NCBI GenBank assembly: GCA_963839615.1
Contig: CAWIVY010000007.1
Span: 744,001 to 808,000, forward strand
DNA length: 64,000 bases
Direction of reading: 5' to 3'
DNA from: DASQMT01 sp963839615
Lineage (GTDB): Bacteria; Actinomycetota; Thermoleophilia; Solirubrobacterales; Solirubrobacteraceae
Numbering within the stretch: the stretch's first letter is position 1; each line of letters begins with the position of its first letter. Made by a program: the position numbers and the translations under genes. Positions 19,700 to 27,803 of this stretch are shown here, in pieces. A model generated the notes under the pieces. It did not search any database. It saw only the letters and a list, made by a program, of their open reading frames with translations, and was not told where the DNA came from.

Positions 19700-21985
19700 C
19701 TACCCGCGCTCGGGGTCGCGGTCGCCGCGCGGGCGCCGCTCGCGGTCCCGATCGCGGCCGCCGCCTCCGCCGCCGTCGCGGCGCGGCCCGCGGCCGTCGC
19801 GGCGCGGCCCGCGGTCGCCGCGGTCTCCGCCGCCGCCACCGCCGCCAGAGCCGACCGCCGCAAGCTCCTCGACGGTCTTGCCGGCGACGTCCGGGTCCTC
19901 GGCGAGGCGCAGCCCGATGCGGCCGCGCTCCTTGTCGACCTCGACGACGCGGACCGAGATCTCGTCGCCCTTGTTGAGGACCTCCTCGACCGTGGCGACC
20001 CGCTGGCCGGGCGACACGTTGGAGATGTGCAGCAGGCCGTCGGTGCCCTTGGCGAGCTCCACGAACGCGCCGAACGTGGTCGTCTTGACCACCTTCGCCG
20101 TCGCGAACTCGTCGCCGACCGCGACCTCCTTGGTCATCGTGCGGATCCGGTCGATCAGGGCGTCGCCCTGCGATCCGGTCGCGGCGTAGACGAGCACGTT
20201 GCCCTCGTCGTCGACGTCGATCTGCGCGTCGAACTCGTCGCACAGCCCGCGGATCGTCTCGCCGCCCTTGCCGATCAGCAGGCCGATCTTGTCCGGGTCG
20301 ATCTGGATCGTCGAGATGCGCGGCGCGAAGCTCGAGAGCTCGCTGCGCGGCGACTCGATCGACTCGCGCATCTTGCCGAGGATGTGCATCCGGCCCTCAC
20401 GCGCCTGCGTGAGCGCGTCGCGCAGGATCTCGAACGTGACGCCGGTGATCTTGATGTCCATCTGGAGCGCGGTGATCCCGTTCTCCGTGCCGGCGACCTT
20501 GAAGTCCATGTCGCCGAGGTGGTCCTCGACGCCGGCGATGTCGGAGAGGACGGTGTAGTCGTCGCCCTCCTTGATCAGGCCCATGGCGACGCCGGCGACC
20601 GGTGACTTCAGCGGCACGCCCGCGTCCATCAGCGACATCGAGGAGCCGCACACCGAGGCCATCGACGAGGAGCCGTTGGACTCGAGGATGTCCGACACGA
20701 CGCGAATCGTGTAGGGGAACGCCTCCTGGGACGGGATCATCGGCACGAGCGCCCGCTCGGCGAGCGCGCCGTGACCGATGTCGCGGCGCTTGGGGCCGCG
20801 CATGAAGCCGGCCTCGCCCACCGAGAACGGCGGGAAGTTGTAGTGGTGGAAGTAGCGCTTGGACGTCTCGAGCCCGAGGTTGTCCAGGCGCATCTCCTCG
20901 CGCGTCGTGCCGAGCGCGACCACCGACAGGGCCTGGGTCTGCCCGCGGGTGAACAGCGCCGAGCCGTGTGTGCGCGGCAGCAGGCCGACCTCGGTCGAGA
21001 TCGGGCGGATCTCCGACTCCGAGCGGCCGTCCGGGCGCTTCTTGTGGACGGCGATCCGCTGGCGGATCATGTTCTTCTCGAGCTTGTCGAAGGCGAGCTG
21101 CGCCCGCTTGCGGTTCTCGGCGTGGCTCTCGTCGGCCGGGTCACCGGAGTAGTGCGTGAGCACCTCCTCCTCGACGGCCTTCGTGGCGTTCTGGCGCTCG
21201 GTCTTGTCCTGCACGCTCGTGGCGCGGTCCAGCGCCTCGCCGTGGGACTCCTGGATCTGGGCGTAGAGGCCCTCGTCGACCGTCGGAGCGGTGATCTGGA
21301 GCTTCTCCTTCGGAGCCTTCGCGGCCAGCTCGTGCTGGGCGGCGCAGAGCTTCTTGATCGCACCGTGGGCGATGTCGAGCGCGTCGAGCATCTCCGCCTC
21401 GGTGATCTCGTTCGCGCCCGCCTCGACCATCAGGATCGCCTCGTCCGTGCCGGCGACGACGAGGTCGAGGTCGGCCGTGAGCTGCTGCTCCTCGGTCGGG
21501 TTGACGACGAAGTTGCCCTCGACCTTGCCGATGCGCACCGCGCCGACCGGGGTCGGGAACGGGATGTTCGAGACCATCAGGGCCGCGGAGGCGCCGTTCA
21601 TCGCGAGGATGTCGTACGGGTGATCGTGGTCGATCGAGAGCGGGATCGAGACGAGCTGCGTCTCGTAGCGCCAGCCCTTGGGGAAGAGCGGGCGCAGCGG
21701 GCGGTCGATCATGCGGGCGATCAGCGTCGCCTTCTCGCCGGCACGGCCCTCGCGCTTGAAGAACGAGCCGGGGATCTTGCCGGCCGCGTACATCCGCTCC
21801 TCGATGTCGACGGTGAGCGGCATGAAGTCGATGTCGCGCACGTTGCCGGCAGTCGCGGTGCCGAGGACGCGGGTGTCGCCGGAGGCGACGAGGACGGAGC
21901 CGGAGGCCTGCTTGGCCAGGCGGCCCGTCTCGAAGACGATCTCCGCGCCGCCGATCTCGACGGAGACCTCGTGTACATCTGCCAT
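19700..21985 (-). CDS. pnp: Polyribonucleotide nucleotidyltransferase (PNPase)
   Basis: 3'-5' phosphorolytic exoribonuclease of 761 residues. Two RNase PH-like cores (FFKREGRAGEKATL and HHYNFPPFSVGEAG...GHGALAERAL) flank a helical domain. The second core has SSSMASVCGSS and the metal aspartates in DIAGVEDHLGDMDFKV. KH domain has IGLLIGKGGETIRGL, S1 domain TFGAFVELAKGTDGLLHISN, then a Gly/Arg/Asp-rich tail (GGGGGGDRGDRG) typical of actinobacteria. AGGAAAGG lies 6 nt before the ATG. It is uncoupled here from rpsO, which lies 4.6 kb upstream on the same strand. Confidence 0.97.
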   Translation of the reverse strand: MADVHEVSVEIGGAEIVFETGRLAKQASGSVLVASGDTRVLGTATAGNVRDIDFMPLTVDIEERMYAAGKIPGSFFKREGRAGEKATLIARMIDRPLRPLFPKGWRYETQLVSIPLSIDHDHPYDILAMNGASAALMVSNIPFPTPVGAVRIGKVEGNFVVNPTEEQQLTADLDLVVAGTDEAILMVEAGANEITEAEMLDALDIAHGAIKKLCAAQHELAAKAPKEKLQITAPTVDEGLYAQIQESHGEALDRATSVQDKTERQNATKAVEEEVLTHYSGDPADESHAENRKRAQLAFDKLEKNMIRQRIAVHKKRPDGRSESEIRPISTEVGLLPRTHGSALFTRGQTQALSVVALGTTREEMRLDNLGLETSKRYFHHYNFPPFSVGEAGFMRGPKRRDIGHGALAERALVPMIPSQEAFPYTIRVVSDILESNGSSSMASVCGSSMSLMDAGVPLKSPVAGVAMGLIKEGDDYTVLSDIAGVEDHLGDMDFKVAGTENGITALQMDIKITGVTFEILRDALTQAREGRMHILGKMRESIESPRSELSSFAPRISTIQIDPDKIGLLIGKGGETIRGLCDEFDAQIDVDDEGNVLVYAATGSQGDALIDRIRTMTKEVAVGDEFATAKVVKTTTFGAFVELAKGTDGLLHISNVSPGQRVATVEEVLNKGDEISVRVVEVDKERGRIGLRLAEDPDVAGKTVEELAAVGSGGGGGGGDRGDRGPRRDGRGPRRDGGGGGGRDRDRERRPRGDRDPERG

Positions 21986-21998
21986 GTGTTCCTTTCCT

Positions 21999-22025
21999 GA
22001 TCCGCCGCTCGGTCCGTGGCGGATC
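21999..22025 (-). promoter_or_regulatory. pnp 5' leader hairpin, Actino-pnp-like
   Basis: Perfect 8-bp inverted repeat GATCCGCC/GGCGGATC around an 11-base loop, ending just ahead of the pnp ribosome site. A conserved RNA structure (Actino-pnp motif) is known upstream of pnp in actinobacteria, and PNPase autoregulates through a leader stem in E. coli. The position fits; identity with the named motif is an inference. Confidence 0.5.
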
Positions 22026-22065
22026 CGTTCATCACTTATTCGCTTCGGTAGTGAGTGCCTGCATC

Positions 22066-23523
22066 TTAGCCGTCGGGCTGCACCCAGCCGCGCGCGCGCG
22101 CGAGAGCGCGGCGCCATTGCGCCAGCAGCGCCTGGCGCTCGTCCTCGCCCATGCGCGGCTCGAAGCGGCGCGCCTCGCGCCACATCGCCCGCGTGTCCTC
22201 CTCGCTCCAGCATCCGGCGGTGAGGCCGGCGAGGTACGCGGCGCCGAGCACGGTCGTCTCGGACACCTCCGGGACGACCACCGGAACGCCCAGCAGGTCG
22301 GCCTGGAACTGCATCAGCCAGCCGTTCGCGGTCGCGCCGCCGTCGGCGCGCAGCTCCTCGAGCAGGACGCCCAGCGCGGTGTTCTGGGCGTGCACCGCGT
22401 CGGCCGTCTGGTAGGCGATCGCCTCGAGCGTCGCGCGGGCGAGGTGCGCGCGGCCCGCGCCGCGGGTCAGCCCGACGATCGTCCCGCGCGCATACGGGTC
22501 CCAATGCGGTGAGCCGAGACCGGTCAGTGCGGGGACGAAGTAGACGCCGTCGTTGCCCTCGAGCGAGGCCGCCAGCGCTTCCGTCTCGTCGGCGCGCTCG
22601 ATGATCCCGAGCCCGTCGCGCAGCCACTGCACGGCCGCGCCGGTGACGAACATGCTCGACTCGAGCGCGTAGTCGACGCGGTCGCCGATCCCCCACGCGA
22701 TCGTCGTGATCAGGCCCTGCTCGAGCAGCGGCGAGCCCGCACCGGCGTGCTGGAGCAGGAAGTTCCCGGTGCCGTACGTGTTCTTCCCGAGCCCCGGAGC
22801 GTGGCAGCCCTGGCCGTAGAGCGCCGCCTGCTGGTCGCCGGCCATCCCGCAGACGGGCACGCGGCCACCGAACTCGGTCGTCTCGCCGTAGGAGACGGCG
22901 TTGCCGACCGGCTCGGGCAGCGAGCCGACGGGCACGCCGAGCAGCTCGCACAGCTCCTCGTCCCAGCGCTGCTCGCGGATGTCGAACAGCAGCGTGCGGG
23001 CGGCGTTGGAGTAGTCCGACACGTGCCGGCCGCAGAGCTTGAAGACCAGCCACGAGTCGATCGTGCCGAGGGCGGCGCGCGGGTCCACGCCCCCTTCGCT
23101 CAGCATCCACTCGTACTTCGTGCCGGAGAAGTAGGCGTCGAGCACGAGTCCCGTGCGCTCGCGGAACAGCGGCTCGTGGCCCTGGGCGCGCAACTCGTCG
23201 CAGCGCCCCGCCGTGCGCCTGTCCTGCCACACGATCGCGCGGTGCAGCGGCTCGCCCGACGCGCGGTCCCAGGCGACCGCGGTCTCGCGCTGGTTCGTGA
23301 TCCCGATGCCCGCGAGGTCGGAGCCCGTGATCCCTGCGTCAGCGAGCGCCTCGTGGCCGACGCGGCGCGTGACCTCCCAGATCTCCGCCGCGTCGTGCTC
23401 GACCCAGCCGGCGCGGGGGAAGTACTGCCGGAACTCGGAGTACGCCCGCCCGACCGGGTGCCCGTCGGCGTCGAAGACCAGGCACTTCGTGCCCGTCGTG
23501 CCCTGGTCGATCCCCAGGATCAT
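22066..23523 (-). CDS. glpK: Glycerol kinase
   Basis: FGGY-family kinase, 485 residues, ATP plus glycerol to glycerol 3-phosphate. ILGIDQGTTGTKCLVFD phosphate loop; NQRETAVAWD and AIVWQDRRT glycerol-site region; GMAGDQQAALYGQGC; C-terminal ADGGATANGWLMQFQAD. There is no glpF or glpD beside it. It ends about 80 bp before the pnp start. A TAGCCT box 8 nt ahead of the ATG and no ribosome site suggest a leaderless transcript. Confidence 0.95.
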   Translation of the reverse strand: MILGIDQGTTGTKCLVFDADGHPVGRAYSEFRQYFPRAGWVEHDAAEIWEVTRRVGHEALADAGITGSDLAGIGITNQRETAVAWDRASGEPLHRAIVWQDRRTAGRCDELRAQGHEPLFRERTGLVLDAYFSGTKYEWMLSEGGVDPRAALGTIDSWLVFKLCGRHVSDYSNAARTLLFDIREQRWDEELCELLGVPVGSLPEPVGNAVSYGETTEFGGRVPVCGMAGDQQAALYGQGCHAPGLGKNTYGTGNFLLQHAGAGSPLLEQGLITTIAWGIGDRVDYALESSMFVTGAAVQWLRDGLGIIERADETEALAASLEGNDGVYFVPALTGLGSPHWDPYARGTIVGLTRGAGRAHLARATLEAIAYQTADAVHAQNTALGVLLEELRADGGATANGWLMQFQADLLGVPVVVPEVSETTVLGAAYLAGLTAGCWSEEDTRAMWREARRFEPRMGEDERQALLAQWRRALARARGWVQPDG

Positions 23524-23542
23524 GCGGGCGTAGGCTACGCGC

Positions 23543-23956
23543 TCACTCGACCGTGAGCTCGCCCTCCATCCCCGCGTCGGCGTGCTGCCCGACCGGGCAG
23601 TAGAACCGGTACGTGCCGGGCTTGAGGTCGACGGTGACCGAGGCGTCCGAGTCCGTGATCGTCTCGGTCTCCCCCTCGACGCCGTTGCCCTCGACCTCGA
23701 ACGCGTGCGGCACCTGGGAGGGGTTGGTGTACGTGAACGTCACCTTGCCGGCCTTGGCGGTCAGCGTCGCCTGGTCGAACTTCAGCGAGCCATCCGCCGG
23801 GGACGAGACCTTCGACGGCCTCGCCGCCACCGGAGTCGGCGGGCGCCTCGTCGCCTCGGCAGCGGGCTCGGGCGTCGTGGCGGGCTCCTCGTCGTCGCCG
23901 CCGCAGCCTGCGAGCAGGGCGGTGGTCAGGGCGAGGGCGATGAGGCTGCGGCGCAT
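23543..23956 (-). CDS. Cupredoxin-like lipoprotein
   Basis: 137 residues. A lipoprotein signal (ALTTALLAGCGG, Cys near 18) anchors it outside the membrane, followed by a Pro/Thr/Ala linker and a single cupredoxin domain. Likely copper ligands are His in QVPHAFEVEG, then Cys, His and Met in FYCPVGQHADAGMEG, the type-1 copper pattern. It follows the ECF sigma/anti-sigma pair on the same strand with a 13-bp gap and may be part of that regulon. The electron-transfer partner is unknown. Confidence 0.85.
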   Translation of the reverse strand: MRRSLIALALTTALLAGCGGDDEEPATTPEPAAEATRRPPTPVAARPSKVSSPADGSLKFDQATLTAKAGKVTFTYTNPSQVPHAFEVEGNGVEGETETITDSDASVTVDLKPGTYRFYCPVGQHADAGMEGELTVE

Positions 23957-23969
23957 GCTCGTGATCCTC

Positions 23970-24656
23970 TCAGTCGATCTTTCCGGTCAGAACGTCGGTC
24001 GTGTCCGAGCGGCGCACGACGCGGATGCTCTCGTACTCGCCGATCCGCGCCGCAGTCGTCAGCACGACGATCGCCCGCCCGCGGGAGTCGCTGCGGAAGG
24101 TGCCTGCGCTGGCGCTCCAGCCGGGCCGCTCGCAGCGGACCTCGTAGACGGTCTCGCCACCGGGGGGCAGCCCCTTGACCCACATGTGGACCTCGGTGCC
24201 GTCGGTGCCGGGCGACAGCTCGGCGCGCCCCGACACGCCGCCGGTGCCGCTCAGCGCGAGCTCGTAGGACCGCGCGGGTGGCGCCGCGTCATCGCGCAGC
24301 ACGACCGCGGTGACGGCCGCGCCGAGCACGGCGCCCGCGAGCGCGCCGGCGACCAGCCCGCGGCCGCGCGCCCAGCCGGGCAGCCAGCGCGGCAGGCGCG
24401 GCCGGCGCGGCCGGCGGCCTGCACCGCGCTCGCGCGCGATCTGGTCGAGCAGGCGCTCCTCGACGGCCTCCGGAGCGGCTGGGATCTCGAGCCCCTCGGC
24501 GTGAGCGAGCAGCGCCGGGAGCCCGCTGAACCGGGCGAGCTCGGCGGCGCAGGCCGGGCAGGCCGCGAGGTGCGCGGTGACGGCGTCGCGCTCGGCCGGA
24601 TCGAGCGCGTCGAACACGTACCCGCCGAGGTCGTCGCGAACGTCGGCGCAGCTCAT
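23970..24656 (-). CDS. Anti-sigma factor with zinc-finger domain, membrane anchored
   Basis: 228 residues. The N-terminal ZAS motif (MSCADVRDDLGGYVFDAL then AHLAACPACAAEL) has the HxxxCxxC zinc signature that holds the sigma factor. One membrane helix near residues 110-130 (VAGALAGAVLGAAVTAVVL) is followed by an extracytoplasmic beta-rich anti-sigma-K-type domain (VHMWVKGLPPGGETVYEV). Its ATG overlaps the sigma stop as ATGA. Of two upstream candidates the ATG at 24656 is preferred because ZAS proteins start at this point. Confidence 0.9.
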   Translation of the reverse strand: MSCADVRDDLGGYVFDALDPAERDAVTAHLAACPACAAELARFSGLPALLAHAEGLEIPAAPEAVEERLLDQIARERGAGRRPRRPRLPRWLPGWARGRGLVAGALAGAVLGAAVTAVVLRDDAAPPARSYELALSGTGGVSGRAELSPGTDGTEVHMWVKGLPPGGETVYEVRCERPGWSASAGTFRSDSRGRAIVVLTTAARIGEYESIRVVRRSDTTDVLTGKID

Positions 24657-25222
24657 ATCGGCGTCACCCCCATCTCCTCCAGCACCAGGCGCATCGACCG
24701 CAGCGCGTACCACGTGCGGCTCTTGACCGTGCCGAGCGGCAGGCCGGTGTGCTCCGCGATCTCGCGCATCGTCAGCCCGCGGAACTGGGCCATGCGGATC
24801 ATCTGCCGGTGCTCGGGCGTGAGCCGCTCGAGCGCCGCGGCGACCTGCCAGCCGAGCATCGCCTGCTCGAGCGTGGCACCGCCCTCCACCTCGCCGGCCG
24901 ACTCGTGCGGCGGCAGGCCCGGGCGGACCGCGGCCCGCCGGCGCGAGTCGATGATCGCGTTGCGGGTGATCTGGTAGAGCCAGGTGCGGACCGCCGCACG
25001 CCCGGAGTCGTAGCGGCCGGCGTTGCGCCAGGCGCGCAGGAAGACCTCCTGGACGATCTCCTCGGCGGCGCCGCGGTCGCCCAGCGCCTTGAGCGTGAAG
25101 CCGTAGAGCTCGCCGCCGTACTGGCGGTAGAGCGCGCGCATCGCCTCCCCCGTCTCGTCGCCGCGCAGGCGTTCGACGAGCACGGCGTCGTCCGCTGCGA
25201 CTCGTGTCGGCGGGGCGGGCAT
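24653..25222 (-). CDS. ECF-family RNA polymerase sigma factor
   Basis: 189 residues from the ATG at 25222 (a TTG lies 27 bp further up). Sigma-70 region 2 has LYRQYGGELYGFTLKAL and EIVQEVFLRAWRN; region 4 has LTPEHRQMIRMAQFRGLTMREIAEHTGLPLGTVKSR. Together with the downstream ZAS anti-sigma it resembles the SigK/RskA arrangement of actinobacteria. Targets probably include the adjacent cupredoxin lipoprotein gene, by context only. Confidence 0.93.
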   Translation of the reverse strand: MPAPPTRVAADDAVLVERLRGDETGEAMRALYRQYGGELYGFTLKALGDRGAAEEIVQEVFLRAWRNAGRYDSGRAAVRTWLYQITRNAIIDSRRRAAVRPGLPPHESAGEVEGGATLEQAMLGWQVAAALERLTPEHRQMIRMAQFRGLTMREIAEHTGLPLGTVKSRTWYALRSMRLVLEEMGVTPI

Positions 25223-25241
25223 CGGACCGGTATACGCGCGC

Positions 25242-25754
25242 TCAGGCAACCAGGTTCGCGAGCCGCGCCAGCGTCGGCCCGTCGGGCCGTCCGGCGTGGC
25301 GGACGCCGTCGTGGAAAAGGGTCGGGGTGGTCGGGACGCCGGCGCGCACGCCGCCGCGGAAGTCGGCCATGATCCGCGCGGCCACGGCGTCGTCGCGGCG
25401 GTCGGCCTCGAAGCGCGCGACGTCGAGTCCGAGCCGCTCCGCGCGCGCCCACAGGTGCGGATCCTCGAGCCGGCCCTGGTCGGCGAACAGCGCCTCGTGC
25501 ATCTCCCAGAAGGCGCCCTGCCTGCCCGCCGCCTCGGCGGCGCAGGCCGCCGCGAACGCCCGCGGATGGGCGCTGCGGACGGGGAAGTGGCGGAAGACGA
25601 CGCGCAGCGGCAGGTCGCGCAGGCTCAGCTCGAGGGCGGCGCAGAACGGGCACTCGTAGTCGCTGTAGACGACCACCAGCGCCCCGGCGTCCGGGCCGCG
25701 GACGTGCTCCCCGGGCCCGACGGGCGGGAGCGGCGCGGAGGACAGGTCGCCCAT
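25242..25754 (-). CDS. DsbA-like thiol-disulfide oxidoreductase
   Basis: 170 residues, thioredoxin fold with active site CPFC in VVYSDYECPFCAALEL and the cis-Pro loop in GVPTTPTLFHDG. No signal peptide, so a cytoplasmic FrnE/DsbA-like member is likely rather than a periplasmic oxidant. A TAGCCT box lies 6 nt before the ATG without a ribosome site (leaderless). Substrate unknown. Confidence 0.88.
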   Translation of the reverse strand: MGDLSSAPLPPVGPGEHVRGPDAGALVVVYSDYECPFCAALELSLRDLPLRVVFRHFPVRSAHPRAFAAACAAEAAGRQGAFWEMHEALFADQGRLEDPHLWARAERLGLDVARFEADRRDDAVAARIMADFRGGVRAGVPTTPTLFHDGVRHAGRPDGPTLARLANLVA

Positions 25755-25818
25755 GGCCTGAGGCTACTCGGGCGGCCGCCCGACGTTTCGGATCGGGGCG
25801 TGTCGTGGTACGCATGAT

Positions 25819-26172
25819 GTGATCGTGCAGGGGACTCGTACAACCTACGAGGTCACGGTCGGCGAGGTCGGGGCGCTGCGCGCCTACGTCACCGAGCTGG
25901 CGGGACCGCAGGAATCGGAGGCGGCCGAGCGGATGCTCGGGCAGCTCGCCGCGCTCGAGCAGCACGCCGACGGCGACGGTGAAGCCCGCGTCCTGCGCTT
26001 CACGCCCGTCCCGGCGGCCTCAGCGCTGGCCGCACGCGCGATCGACGCGCTGCGCAGCGAGGGTCACGTCCGCCTGGGCAGCCGTCGCTGGCGGCTTCAC
26101 CGCTCGAGGGCGTCGAGGGCGTCGAAGAGAAGGTTGGCGCCCGGCAGCTCGCCCGGCGACGGCGCCTCGTAG
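25819..26172 (+). CDS. Small hypothetical protein
   Basis: 117 residues from a GTG. The first ~95 residues have balanced composition (TTYEVTVGEVGALRAYVTE, EAAERMLGQLAALEQH), helix-strand mixed and soluble. The last ~25 are Arg/Ser-rich and overlap the end of the convergent peroxiredoxin gene by 76 bp, so the natural stop may be earlier. No family recognised. Confidence 0.45.
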   Translation: MIVQGTRTTYEVTVGEVGALRAYVTELAGPQESEAAERMLGQLAALEQHADGDGEARVLRFTPVPAASALAARAIDALRSEGHVRLGSRRWRLHRSRASRASKRRLAPGSSPGDGAS

Positions 26173-26561
26173 CTCCAGCGGACGACCGCGTCGGGACCGA
26201 TCACGACCAGCGCCCGCTGCGGGAAGCCGCCCGGGTGCAGGACGCCGAACGCGCGGCAGGTGGCGCCCTTCGGCTCGAAGTCCGAGAGCTGCTCGAACTG
26301 CACGCCGAGCTGCTCCTTGAAGGCGCGCTGCGACCAGACCGCGTCGCACGAGACCCCGTAGAGCGCCGCGCCGCGCTCGGCGAAGTCGCCGAGCAGGTCG
26401 CTGTAGATGCTCAGCTGGTCGGTGCAGACCGGCGAGAAGGCGAACGGGTAGAAGACCAGGATCGTGGTGGTGCCCTCGAGGTCGGAGCGCGTGAAAGCGG
26501 CTCCGTCGAAGGTCGCGAGCGTGAAGTCGGGGGCCGGGCGGCCCGCGGCGACGATGGTCAC
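26097..26561 (-). CDS. Peroxiredoxin, AhpE/Bcp type
   Basis: 154 residues, AhpC/TSA fold. Peroxidatic Cys in YPFAFSPVCTDQL, a sequence typical of one-Cys AhpE of actinobacteria; a second Cys in YGVSCDA and a third in GATCRAFGV could resolve it. Reduces peroxides in the cytosol. It starts 11 bp after the rpsO stop, so it is probably the last gene of the long translation operon. Confidence 0.92.
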   Translation of the reverse strand: MTIVAAGRPAPDFTLATFDGAAFTRSDLEGTTTILVFYPFAFSPVCTDQLSIYSDLLGDFAERGAALYGVSCDAVWSQRAFKEQLGVQFEQLSDFEPKGATCRAFGVLHPGGFPQRALVVIGPDAVVRWSYEAPSPGELPGANLLFDALDALER

Positions 26562-26571
26562 GGCGGCGCGC

Positions 26572-26841
26572 CTAGCGGCGCAGGCCGAGCTCGCGGATCA
26601 GCGAGCGGTATCCGTCCAGGTCCTTCTTCTGGAGGTAGTTCAGGAAGCGGCGGCGACGACCGACGAGCATCAGCAGGCCGCGGCGCGAGTGGTGGTCGTG
26701 CTGGTGGTCGCGCAGGTGCTCGGTGAGATGGTTGATACGGCTCGTGAGGAGGGCGATCTGGACCTCGGTGGCCCCGGTGTCGCGCTCGTCCTTGCCGAAC
26801 TTGGCCGTGATCTCGGCCTTTTCCTCGATCGTCATCGTCAT
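26572..26841 (-). CDS. rpsO: Ribosomal protein S15 (uS15)
   Basis: 89 residues, full length: EKAEITAKFGKDERDTGATEVQ, HLTEHLRDHQHDHHSRRGLL and RRRRFLNYLQKKD are all canonical. The ATG overlaps the stop of the upstream GGDEF gene as ATGA; a second ATG lies two codons later. The usual rpsO-pnp adjacency is broken: pnp is 4.6 kb further down the strand. Confidence 0.98.
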   Translation of the reverse strand: MTMTIEEKAEITAKFGKDERDTGATEVQIALLTSRINHLTEHLRDHQHDHHSRRGLLMLVGRRRRFLNYLQKKDLDGYRSLIRELGLRR

Positions 26842-27743
26842 CTGCGACGAGGCAGAGTAGCAGGGCCCCGGACGCGGTCCCGACCCGCGGACTTGGCCGC
26901 ATAGAGCGCTGTATCAGCCCGCCGGATCACGTCGTCGGACTCCTCCCCCTCGTGCAGCACCGCCCAGCCGACGCTCGCCGTGACCGGCACCGGCCCGCCC
27001 GCGTCCGCGACGGCGCTCCGGAGGCGCTCGGCCGCCTGCGCCGCGGCCTCCTCGCCGGCGTCGGGCAACAGCGCGAGGAACTCCTCGCCGCCCAGCCGCC
27101 CGAGCACGTCCTCGGTGCGCAGCGCGCGTTCGAGCGACTCGCCGGCCGCGACGAGCACCTGGTCGCCGATCTCGTGCCCGTGGCTGTCGTTGACGGTCTT
27201 GAAGCGGTCGATGTCGATCATCGCCACGGCGAGCGGGCGCCCGTGGCGGCGGGCACCGCTGACGATCGCCTCGAGCTGGCTCAAGAGGAAGCGCCGGCTG
27301 CGCACGCGCGTGAGCGGATCCTCGAACAGCTCGTGCTCGTACCGCTTCGACTGCGCTGCGAGCTCCTCCTGGAGGATCTTCGTCCGGCCCGCCGCCCGGA
27401 CCCGCGCGATCAGCTCCGCCTCGCGCACCGGCTCGATCAGGAAGTCATGCGCCCCGCGGCTGAGCTCCGCGCGCGCCGTCGCGACCAACAGCGCGGGCGG
27501 CGCGACGAGCACCACCGCGATGCGGAAGACCTCGACGTCGTGCTTGACCTCGCCGACGAGGTCGATCCCGTCGCGCTCGCACAGCGCCAGCGAGGCCACG
27601 AGCACGTCCGGGCGCCGCTCGCGGCAGAGGTCGAGCGCCCGGGCCGCGCAGTCCGCCTCGAGCACGTCGTGCGCATCCCGGCGCAGCGCGAGCGCGAGCC
27701 GGCGCCGTGTGACCGCGGCGATGTCGGCGAGCAGTACGAGCAC
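26838..27743 (-). CDS. Diguanylate cyclase with degenerate receiver domain
   Basis: 301 residues. The N-terminal receiver-like domain (1-125) lacks the phosphoacceptor: the aspartate of the usual LLD motif is replaced in VLVASLALCERDG, and the conserved lysine is Glu in FLIEPVREAEL. The GGDEF domain (about 140-290) is intact, with MIDIDRFKTVNDSHGHEIGD and active site GRLGGEEF, plus an inhibitory I-site RTED five residues before it. It should make c-di-GMP, controlled by something other than phosphorylation. GTG start. It lies between ribF and rpsO and is coupled to rpsO by a 4-bp overlap. Confidence 0.92.
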   Translation of the reverse strand: MLVLLADIAAVTRRRLALALRRDAHDVLEADCAARALDLCRERRPDVLVASLALCERDGIDLVGEVKHDVEVFRIAVVLVAPPALLVATARAELSRGAHDFLIEPVREAELIARVRAAGRTKILQEELAAQSKRYEHELFEDPLTRVRSRRFLLSQLEAIVSGARRHGRPLAVAMIDIDRFKTVNDSHGHEIGDQVLVAAGESLERALRTEDVLGRLGGEEFLALLPDAGEEAAAQAAERLRSAVADAGGPVPVTASVGWAVLHEGEESDDVIRRADTALYAAKSAGRDRVRGPATLPRRR

Positions 27744-27803
27744 ACGCAGTGCCTACCCCAGGCGAACCCGCTGCGAGCTGGGGCGCCGACCCCATCTTGC
27801 CCG

